64,000 bases of DNA from Apostichopus japonicus (Eukaryota > Echinodermata > Holothuroidea > Aspidochirotida > Stichopodidae). The notes beneath the pieces were generated by a model. That model did no database searches. It had not been told where the DNA came from and saw nothing but the letters and a program-made list of their open reading frames with translations. How positions within the stretch are numbered: position 1 is the first letter of the stretch; every line of letters starts with the position of its first letter. Positions 22,901-34,900 of this stretch are shown here, in pieces. A program made the translations under genes and the position numbers. Where the stretch lies: assembly GCF_037975245.1 (NCBI RefSeq), contig NC_092562.1:23735554-23799553 (forward strand), written 5' to 3'.

Positions 22901-25900
22901 CACCAGAAATTGTATTTCAATATACCACAGATCTTTAATAATAATAAAGATATACAGTAATATGTATTTATGTATATAGTGCAAAAGTATGTTGATGTGG
23001 CCTAGACAGCTATTTATCATTCTATATGAGTATTATAATGCAACTGGTGTAACTATAAATTGGTGGTGTACTTGTGTATTTGTAATTGTGCTGGTGTAAT
23101 TATAAAACTGGTGTAACACTGATTAGGACATACGTATATTGTGCATCATATTTCGTAGCTGCAGTGACTTCATGAGATATTTGGAAGTAGGGGGGTGGAG
23201 GGGGAGGTGGCACAGCAACATGAGAGCAACATTGGGGGGAGGATGGGGAAAGCATGCTGTTAATACAGACTGGCACCAGAGGTTTTCATCCTTTCCAGAG
23301 CTTAATATCAGCAGAAATTTTGAGGGAGACATAAATAAATCATAGTTTTACAGTTAAAATTAAAAAAAAAAATCCTTTTCTTTCAGAACATGGCAAACTT
23401 AAATCAATAAGGGGGGGGGGGGGGTTGGGGGGGTGGAGGGCACCAAAAATTAGCAGAGCACTTGCCTCCATTTGAGATGCCACTGTGTAGCTGTAACCCA
23501 ACAAAAGATGTAGTACGTGCATGTAAAGTGCCTTCTAAATTTAAAGCCTTTGAATATTTTGGGATATCACACTTTTGTTTTGTTCTACCTTTTGTTTGTT
23601 TGAGAACAAAGCATATTATGTCATAGTCATCAACAATATGATGCTTACATTGCAACTTAGTTGCGCTATAATGTATATTTAGCTATCCCTGTGGCAACAA
23701 TTAACATAAATCCTGCTGTTGGTGTTAAACACAGGGCAAATCAGAAAAAAAGATAAACTTGTCTTTCATGTTATTAGTGTGACCCAAGTGTCATAATGCT
23801 ATGAAATATATTTTCTGTCGAGCTTAAGAATTTTTTAATTTCTTGGTAGGATTAAAAAGTACTTGAAGCTTGTGCTAACAACTTAAATCTTGAATATTTT
23901 AGTGTTTGTCACCAATATTTTCATGTACATGTGTCAATCCATGTCAAATGTATAAAGGCTTGCAGCGTCCAGGTATGGTTGATGTTGAAGTGATATGTTC
24001 CCAGATGTCTCAAAGGAGGAGAATTGGCAAAATAGTGTCTGTTCATGCTTTGTTTGGCAACACCTAATTAAAACCCCATAGTTTTTTTCTAATTTAGAGG
24101 ATACTATTTTCAAGAGTAAGTCTTGTCTCACAGATTAACATATATTGTGATTGAAAGACGTAGTCTTTAAATTAAATATGATGTGTCACAAACTATAAGT
24201 GCCTCTTTTCACCAAGATTAATGTATGTCGTCCAGTTACAGAGTTGTTGACAATTCATTATCATGGACGTTAAATATGAATCTAAGAGACTTTTGGTCAG
24301 CTTGCGGCTTTGATAAGTCAACGAAGGCTTCTTCGCAAGTTCCAATTAGGGATAGTCAAAGAAACGAGAATGTCAACATTTTTGGCATTAGCTTCTTTTG
24401 AGTTGCCCTGACTGTACAGGGTATATGCCCGTCATTATTAATGCTGTTAATCGATAAGAAAAAGAAAATACCACAATTTTTTTCCTTTCTCTTCCACTTC
24501 CTCCCCTCATTAACCACCCCCCCCCCCAAGAAAGGAACCATCAAGGAATATCAGATGCTAATACCCTTATATAATTTCCTCCACTATGTTCTTCTTGGTT
24601 TTCCTTTTTGCTAACAGCTTGTAGCTCTGGTAGATGGGGTCCACCAGGATGTACCGGTATCTGTGACATTTGTTACAATGGAGGAGTTTGTGATGATGAA
24701 ACTGGGAGATGTATCTGTGCCCCGGGATTCATGGGACAAAACTGTCTGACAGGTTTGTACAGATGTCTGTGAACTTCTTCTTTTTTTTGAGGTTTTCTTT
24801 GCATGATGGTGAGGGGCCAGATGGGACACTATGTTGGTAATTACTCCTCTTCCCATTCCTCCAAGGAAAACTAAGTAATATAGTTTGTAATATTTGTGAA
24901 AAGCATCCACCAAGTTGGGAGTTCTTACTCTGGGCAGCCTTCTATTTACCATGTTCGGGGTGAAGGTTAACATAACTTTGATTCCCAGGTAATTTTATTG
25001 TTGACTTATTATAGTCCTTAAACTTGTACTGTAGCAACATGCATTTATCTTCTTTTCATTAATACAACTATATTTTAATTTTAATGAATTCTAGACCAGC
25101 CCAAGGACTTAGCTTTATACTAAATAGACACTGCTGAAATATGGATAGAAATGAGAGGAACAGGAGCTACATTTGATCTTTTGGAGGATCATATCAGAGG
25201 AAGCAGTGTATGAATAAGTGACTCTACACTGCCGTTCCAATCACTTATGCATGTGGCTGTGTATATAGCTGCATAGTTTTTATGGTGGTGTCACTGTCAC
25301 TGGTAACACATGAGAGTTGATGAAGATCTCTCTTGGCATACAGTGGAACAACATGGAATACAGTTTTTGAAACAATCAAGTGTGGTTTTTCTTTTTTTCA
25401 GGGAGAAAATGCTGATTAATTTTGCATTGAATGTGAAAACAACTGCAAAAATATTTTCTTTCAGGGTGTGGTCCTGACAAGTTTGGCTATTCTTGTGAGT
25501 TTGAGTGTACCATTGGAAACGGAGCAGCTGATGATGGTTGCCAAGGGAGACTGTTTTGTCTCATAGATCCTTTTGGTTGCAGATGTAACTCTGGATTCAA
25601 AAATCTTAGTTGTTCAGTGGGTAAGTATTTTGTTGATGCTTTTTTGTTCTTGGAAGTGATTTTCAACCAATCTAGAGGCTGCAAATGAGAGCCATACTAC
25701 CATATAGTAGTTAGATTGAGAAAGAATGAGCTTATTTGCTATGAGCCATGCCCAGCTGAACCTGCAATTTTCATCATTTGTCGAAGTTGGAGGTTATCTG
25801 GATGTAAAATTTATTTTATAAGGTACAGATAGTTCATAGTTAAGTATGTTTCAGTATGTGAATCAATTACAGTATAGTGTACTGCATAGTGTGTCAGCAT

Positions 25901-28900
25901 GTACACCTTTTCGTGTTTATGCAATTTTGTGCTGTAACAGTATTCGATTCAATTCATTTTCTTTGCCTATCAACTCAGTGGTGCAGTATAAAACCACATG
26001 ATGAGAAAATTTTGAGTATATTAACAGAATTTAGATTATCATAATACAAAGTATACCATGTATGAGAAAGCATTGACTTTATCAATGCATGGAATGAAAC
26101 CAGAAAGAAACAAAAATGAAAGCAATTTTCTGGCTACCTATAAAAGAGTATTAGTATTTAAGTGTGGAGGGTTGTACGATAATATGAATGGTTGGATGAA
26201 ATTGGTTCAGGCAAATGCAGTCTTTATGATAGCTTAAATCTTAGTCTTGATACCTGTTCCCAATATTGTTCTCGTTTTAAACAATAGCTGGATTTTAAAG
26301 ATATATTCCTTCAATTCACAGCTTAATTTACTCCATCTAGCAGTGTCCAAGTATCTTTGTGACATAATTTCATTGCCACATGAAACTTAAACTTTTGTCA
26401 AGAGAATGTTAAATTAATACAATAGATGGGATAGCACAGATTCTTGCATTGCAATGGATTTGGCTATAATCTACAGTAAGTCATCCTATAATCATAATAT
26501 TAGATCATATTGTGTTTTGCTCTAGTTCTCTCTCCTTTTGTACAGACATTTTATTTTTGTGATCATACCAATAATTTCTATGAGCCAAATCTAATAAACT
26601 GTAAAAGAGCTCAAACTCAAGTCATATATGGTTTCTTTTACAGAGTGTGAACCAGGTAAATTTGGGGCTGGATGTTTACAAGATTGTCACTGTGAGAATG
26701 AAGGCAGCTGTAACAGATTTACAGGTGAATGTGACACTGGACACTGCCAAGCTGCATGGAATGGGAGTAATTGTCAGAGTAAGTTGAATGCTTTTATTGG
26801 ATAATCATTTAGGTTATGTATTTATAAGATACATGATAAATACAACTGTTTAATGGTATTTATGTATGTATAGAGCAAGGATTACACATGTTTAGTTATA
26901 TCAAGTGAGCTGCTGTAAAATATCCACCTGTAAGTTATTTCTGTGCAGTTATATACCTTCACATATTTCATTAGGGAGGGTTTAAATGTATGCCTAATCG
27001 CTTTGCATTGCTTTTACTCAGACTGACTACAAGCAGTTGAAACTTGTATTTCCTCCTTCACTTCCTTTTATAATTTCTATACTCTCTGTTCAAGCAAACT
27101 CTATAGAACTGTACACTCTATTGTTACTCAGTGCATTCATTATGTGTACCTTTGTCACGGTGTGATGATCACATTGATGGAATTTTAACCCAAAGTTGAC
27201 TTAAAATAGTTCACTCACAAGAGCTATTTGTCAGAAACTTAACACGGCAAATTTACAGCTATGTATTTGTACAATAAGGAAGTAATTCAAGGATATTCCA
27301 AAGGCCAAGATGATTGCTTAACAAAAAATACTATACATTGTCTGCAATTTGTAGCAATTTGTACATTGAAGGATTTCAATTAAATGAGACAGAATGAATG
27401 ATGTCATCATGTCAATTAAGCTTAAATAATATTTTATCACTTATCCACAGAAGAAAATAGTATTTCCACAAAGACATTTAATTGTTCAATTACTTTAATA
27501 GACAATATGTACAGCTGAGCAAATCATCCAAATGTATCATATTTTAAGAATTTATAACTCAACATGAAGAACATTATGATAGCTTATAAGTAAAAGGTAT
27601 TGTACCATGATAGCATTACAGACCATCTATGTATGAGTTCTGATACATTTACCAGAGTAAGAGAGGTATTTTATGTATATACAAAACAAACCACTGTGCG
27701 GAGCTTGCTTGATCTTCAAACTTGGTACGTAATTAGATACTATTTAGGATGTTCTCTGCTGCTTTTCTTAATGTGATATGTCAGTAAGGCTACAAGTGGA
27801 CAAACTCTTGTAAATCTTGTAAGCAAGCTCATTTTCTGTAGCACCATACACTAGTCAAAAGATGAAAGATAATGAAACATTCTGGGTATGTCTACATAAT
27901 GCGGCTTAAGGTTGATGTTAATGTTGCATGTACTTGCAATAAACACACAACTATGCAGCAAAATATATTTTTGTTAAAGCAGTATTAGGCCTAAGCAACT
28001 TTGAAGTTAGTTTGGAGAAGCACTCCTATAATGGCTTTTCTGGGCAATCAATGATTACTTTTCACATGTCAATGTTCAATGTTACGTGTTTAATAACTGT
28101 CTATCACTGTATTATAGCACGCATTTGAAAATCCGCCGTTTAGTAAGACTGCTGTTCATTTTTCGCCACTGCCCACTTCTTCATCTTTTAAGGTTATTAG
28201 TCTGGAATGTTAGCCTGTGTTATGTAATCAATTTGCCACGCCAGCAAAGGAAGCAAGCATGGAAAAGGCCTTCTTGACATTTAAGAACACAAGGGCGATT
28301 ATTGATATTAAGTCTGCGAAGAGGATTATCAATTAAGAACATGACACGTCTTAGAGTTTGTATGTAATAGAATTTTGGTTTATTGCAAAAAATAATGGTG
28401 CTCATTCATTTAAGGGTTCTGAATAGCCAGTTTGAAAAGCTTCTCTGGTTATCTCATGACAGGCTTGGCATAAATTGTCTCTAGAGTGCTATTGTGGCCT
28501 CATGCCTGTGACACAATAAGTTAAATTTTATATGTGTTTTAAAAGATGGTTGCTGTCCTCTTATGATCGTCTTTGCATTTCAGAATTTCTTCTCAAACAA
28601 AGATTTACAATGTGTAAAAGAATGGCTTGATATGGGCACATAGTCTGTAGGGAAGCAACAACTAGTGGAGGTTTGGTACATTATTTTGCAGTGAAGACAG
28701 TGTAAGGAGAAATTGGAGAATCCAAAGCAGGTCTGGAATAACATCTTTATACTCTGCCTAGTAGAGTCAAGTTGCCAATGATAGGTTGGACATTATTTGA
28801 TACAAATAGATAGGTGCAGTATCATGTTATAATTGTGTGACATATTTCACTTAATTGTATTTTCTCTTCTTTTAGTGTTTACAGTTTGAGCATATTGCAC

Positions 28901-31900
28901 AGAAAGATCATTTTATGAGGGACATTTAGACACCATGGCCTGTTTTTCTAGCTATATAGCATGTAAAGTTGGATTACTTTTCTATTGGATTCATAGGGGT
29001 AGGAGCCTCATTTGATTTGGGGGGGCTGTAACGACTTGCCCGAAAAATATATCCAAAATTTTTCGTGCTGTTCGCGCGCATGTTCATGTGCTTATCATAT
29101 AGGCATTCTTCGGTTATTACATCACATGCCAATAACAAACAATCATTTTCCGTGTTTCTACCCTTCCATATTGGTTACAATTATTGGGGAAGTCGTTACA
29201 ACAATAATGATAATAATATAAGTTTAACCATTGAAAAACACATTGCAAATTCTTCTTCTCTTCAGTAGGTGCCAGGCGCGGAGCGTAAATTTTTTGAGTA
29301 AAGATATTCCCTAGATCGCCGGAAATGACCCTTTCCAGGCCTTGCTAATATCAAGATAAACGAAGAATAAATAGGTGTCACCGCCATTTGTCAGAAAATT
29401 GCACCAACAAAATGTGACAAATGTCAAAGAAATTTGAGAACGCAATAAAAAAGTCAATAATCATGAATAAGTAAAGAGTGGTAAAAAGCTGAAAAGGGCA
29501 CCAGCAGTCCATTTGAGTCTGTCAGAGGGGCATCCGCCCCTTCTGACTGTATGGACGCTCCGCCACTGGTAGGTGCCCGAAAAATTCTCAGCTTATTGCC
29601 CGAATTTTCACCAAAAAACTTGAAAAACACATTGCAAATTATTTTCTTTCAGTAGGTGCTGGAAAATTCTCAGCATATTGCCCGAATTTTCACCAAAAAT
29701 TTGAAAAACACATTGCAAATTATTATTCTTTCAGTAGATGCCCGAAAAATTATCAGCATATTGCCGAATTTTACCCCCCAAAAAATGAAAAACACACTGC
29801 AAATTATTATTCTTCCAGTAGGTGCCCGAAAAATTCTCAGCATATTGCCCGAATTTTCACCAAAAATTTTGGTTGGGGGGCTGCAGCCCCCCCAGCCCCC
29901 CCCCCCGCCTCCTACGCCTATGATTGGATTCTGTACAGCAGCAAAGTACCGTACAGAGAATAAATTGGTATTGTCAATTGTAGCGAGTGAAAGTTCAGTT
30001 GGTGAATAGATTTTGTGCTGTGCGAGCAATTTCATATTGAGTGATTTCAACGAATTTGTTGTCAAGACCTGATAACTTGTATACATGTATTGCACTTGTA
30101 TTGATGGTTTGCTATTAAAGTCCACTTAGTGAATTTGACCATCTATGTGTCTGTAATTGTTACAGGATCTGGACTGATCCTTTCTTTTCTTTCATTCAAC
30201 TCAGTCGCTGTTCATCAAACTAATAAAAGAACAATTTTATGAGAAGAAACCACAAACTTTACTATAAACTTTCACTTTTCTTTCTTAATTCTGAAATCAG
30301 TGACATGACACATAGAAACAGTACTGTTTTGGAAATTCATGTTGCTAAGCTGCTATGGAAGGGTTTAGCACACATGTATGTTTATTATTTATCTGTCCAT
30401 CCGACCGCCTGTCCATCAGTCCGTCTGTCATCATCGTCCTTCTCATTATTGTTTTTATTAGTGGGGGCGGGGGGGGTGGAGTCTCGGCTGGGCAGGCAGA
30501 GTTTCAACTCTCTTAACAGCAAACTTGACCCTCTATTGTACTTTTTGCACATATTTACCTGTATAGTTATCACATCATTTTATATCCTCAGTACAAAGGA
30601 TTTATAGAGAGTTTGCAAACCATAAACATAATTTAGTTTATAATTAACAATGATGACATAGACAGTGTGACTTAAGAAGTCTACATTTGTTTCTTTACAC
30701 TGTTGTAGCAGATAAATGTCAGCCGCTAATATGTTAATGCCAACTGCTAGCATTTGTATGACAGGATATGTTGATGATATCATGTGATGGTGCTAAAGTT
30801 GCAACTCACAGGAGACTCATCAACATTCACTGGAAGATGTGTATATGTTGGTGTGTCAGTGTTGACATTACAACATTCTTGTTTTATGGTTTCGATGATA
30901 ATCATAACCTTTGGATTCATGATGGCGTTTGTGACGCCCAGCTTGTAAAAACGATATCTGAAGAAGGGATGGTTGGACCAATTTCATATTTGGTGTTTAG
31001 AAGGACCACATTGAGTGCAGGAAGCTTATTGTATTATGTGGGGGTTAAAGGTCTTTTGGGGTCACCATGGGTCAAATTTTGAAAACGTTGTAGAAACGAT
31101 ATCTCAAGAAGGGAAACTTGGGCAGACATCATATTTGGTGTGTATAGAAGTACCACATTGAGTCAAGAAGCCTGTTGTTGTGGGCGGAGGTCAATGGTCG
31201 TTTACATTTACCAGGGGTCAAATTGTGAAACCATGTTTTACGCAATATTTCAACAAGGACAGATGTCCAATTTAGTATGTTTATGTATCACATTTAGTAC
31301 AAGAAGCCTGTTGATGAGGTCAATGAACATTTTAGGACAGCCTGTGTCATTGTGAATATATTGTTTGTCAGATCACACTGCTTTTCATTGTATTACTAAG
31401 ATCAAGTATGTAATTGTACACCCTCACTGTACATTACCTCAGAATCATGAAGAAAACTGCTCATGTTCCATCATCAAGACCACAATGCATCTGTGCATTC
31501 TGGTTAAAACTTTCAGATCTTGTTTAGAAACATTTACCTGCAGATAACGAATCAATATCATGTTATGACTAATGGTATCATCCAAACAGTCAGATAATAT
31601 ATAAAACAAAAACAAACATGTGTAAATCATGCAGCTTGATTGTGATATGATTATATTATTTATCCATAGTTCCTAATGTTTGTCCAATGGGTTACTATGG
31701 TAACCAATGTACAGATAAATGTCTGTGTTTTGGTGGTGCTGTTTGTGATAAGAATTCAGGAAGATGTGAAGATACCAGCTGTGCTCCAGGCTCAGTGTTG
31801 GATCCAAATGGCCAGTCCTGTCTAGGTAATTTCTTAGTGCACTAGTCTATACTCTTACATTCCATCAGAATTCATCATTCAAAACCCAAAGAGAGTGCAG

Positions 31901-34900
31901 GATTGATTTAAATCTGGAATTTAATACAAAAGAAACTATAACTTCACTAATTATGTGTCTTAATTATAAGTTGGTATTGAAAATAATTAATGATGGCTCC
32001 CATTCAAAGGTTATATTGACATCAATCAGCTAGCATTATTGTAGGGCAAAATAAGAATTGTGGGCTTTTCATGATAAATTACTGAATCATGGGCCAGCAA
32101 ATTTCAATGTTAACATGTTTCTTTCTCTACTAATTTGGGATGTATACTTTTAAACGTAGGCCATTTGTGCCATATATCCTTACTGTATGTCTTCAAGATG
32201 CAGTCAGCAGATAAAGTATAAGAAACTTTCCATAAAAGACATTTATTAATTAGCCCTGTCTCTCATAGAAAATATTGTGTTTATTAAAACTATATAGCTA
32301 TAGTCAGGTTCCAATTTGAATTGTTTGTATCTTTAACACAAAGAAATTTATATTAATTAGTGTGAATTATTATCATAGAAATAGTAGCTTTAGGATTTTA
32401 GAAGGAAGGAAGGCACAACAAGAATAAAAATCAGGTGGGTACTAAAATCCCTCAGCTGTTCAGCCTTTTTAGAACTCTAGTTCAACCATGTGTTGGCGGT
32501 TGGTTAGGTATAAATGCTTGTGAGTAGTCTGGACTATGCCAATAATTCATGAGAACCATTTATATATGGGAAATGCCAGAATACCAATTACCGATCTTCT
32601 TTTGTAACGTGCCTGATTTGATTTAAGCCCAGCTGTTATAGAAGCTTTTTTCATCTGAGATAAATGACCAAGGTAACTTAGACCCTATCTTCCTCAGTAA
32701 TACTGTCCTCCTCACATTTCAGAATGTCAAGCTGGCTTCTTTGGTGATAACTGCACTAAAGAGTGTCACTGTGATTCTGATGCATGTGATAGAGTTACAG
32801 GAGAATGTGTTGGATGCTGCAAGAATCAGTGGATTGATCTACCTGAGAGATGTCAAGAAGGTAACTTGTTGATGGTGTGTAGCAACTTGAAGAACACCAT
32901 TCATTATAGATGAATTTCCCCATGCAGTAGTGCATTGGCTAGTATTTGATAATTTTATATTCCACAATTTCTCCCCCTTCAAGCCAATGATTAGACATTA
33001 AATGCATTGTACAGACTGCCAGCTGGTGAAAGTAATCAGTAATTTGAATTGTGAGTAACACACTAGGAAATACCATTTTTTTACTTCAGTCACAGCTTTT
33101 ACCTTAATTAGAAGGGAAAAAAGATAGAATTGTTAGGAATGGTATCTCAGGTCACACCATCCGACTCATACCACAGCTTGGCAATGAAACAGTTATGGTA
33201 GCAACTAAAAATCCATTTCTTTTACTTTTTGGAAGTTAATACAATATTGTTTTTGATATTTTTTTTAAATTTATACAGCCTTATTCTCTTTACGTTACAG
33301 GAATTATTAATGTTACTGTCAATAAAACCAATCCTGGTACACAGTGGTCAGTTACATGTTGGGTTGAGGAGTTACAGCAGACCTCTCAAAAGTACACAGT
33401 TTACCTGTCCCAAACTTTGAATCTCAGTTCTACATCATTGCAGGCACCAAGTAGCCTTACCGCAGCTAGCAATAGGGCTGGTTTCATTCAAAGAGGATCA
33501 ACATTTACAACCACTGATGCACAAGCTGGGGAAACATACTATTGTGTGATACAACACAGCACAGGGTTTGCCTGGCTAAACACAACATTGTTTCATCATG
33601 GTAAGATAACTGTTATATATATATTTTACATTGATTGCATTCATATTTGTTCATATCCAAATCCTAATATCAAAATAAGTGTGTTTTACTATGTCTAAAG
33701 TAAACCTACAACCATTGCCATTTTCAAATGATACTAGCTTTATTGTGAAATATTACCCCCCAAAAAACACTCTGAAGATGGCAATGCTATGAGACTTCTG
33801 TTCTTCTTAGTTATTTTTCTCACTGCAGAATAAACATGATAATATTGTAATATATTTTGTAAAGAATCTCAAAAGTTTTCAAATCATGCTAAAATATCTA
33901 TTATTGGATAGTAACTGTAGGGTATCTTTAAGAATTTGACTTGAACAGGTCTGGTAATGCCTTGATCAAATTACTCTTTTTTTATTTTTTATTCTTGTTT
34001 TATGGGCTCGACACGTACAATACCATGTAGTTAAATCATGGTATAAATAAACAATCAGGAAATTTGATTGCAACAATTCTGAAATTTGCTTCTGGGAAGG
34101 ACAATTGGAGAATACTAATTGTCCTAGCTGTTAAAACTGGTTTTTTAATTGCATTCAGAGTTAATCTATGAGTCACAGGCTCTGAGCTTACAGTATGTCT
34201 GTGACATGTGTAACCTTTATGAAGGTATGGTACTGTCTATGTCATCAGTTTTAATTTATATTTGATATCTTCTTATGTTGTATAGGTCTTCAAAAATGCT
34301 AAACAGCCCCAAAAAATATATATAAAACTTGAGCTAAAGGTGTTTATGCATTTACTAACCTTGCTCTTTTGGAAATGTGTTGCTTAAATTGGTCAATTTA
34401 TCTATAGAATATCTTGTCTGGGTTTGCTGAATTTTTCATCATCAAAGTTCTCACGTCTAAATAGTAATGTAGAACATTCTGTGTTATATTGGTTGCCAAA
34501 GAATACTTGTGCAGGGGAATAAATGTTAATTTCTACTACAATAAATATACTGATATCATGGAATCATTGTCTATCAGTCTCTTCAACTACATATGTTCTC
34601 CAGTTATTACTATCTGAGAGTGGCTCTGCAAGTATCATGTAATATAATCTTTCACTGACAAAACTGATATCAACAACATAATATCCAGCTCTTGTCCCAT
34701 TCTCACAGACTGGGGCAGTAAAATGTTCTAGTGCAAATGTATCATCATTAGAATAAACTTATAAACAAGAAGCAAAAATATTAACGAAACTTCAGCATGA
34801 GTTGCTCATTTGATTGTACAAATACAAAGAAATCATATAAGGGAACAGCCGTCTACCCTAGTTATTCCTCAGTCTTTTCATTGGAAGTAAAATATGAAGA

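Larger units (their letters stand above)
21418..24617. other. Intron, 3.2 kb, with dispersed repeats
   Basis: Host intron after the DIRS cluster. It contains a duplicated segment (21899-22078 and 23562-23715), G-rich tracts near 23188-23245 and 23410-23442 that could form quadruplexes, a headless SINE body (24206-24350) and a C run near 24518-24528. No exon was recognised. Confidence 0.6.
26779..31669. other. Intron, 4.9 kb
   Basis: Contains the hAT-like element (28992-29922) and the 146-bp tandem repeat (30951-31340). The remaining AT-rich sequence (26779-28983, 29931-30950 and 31340-31669) shows no exon or repeat I recognise. A G-rich stretch lies at about 30461-30480. Confidence 0.6.
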
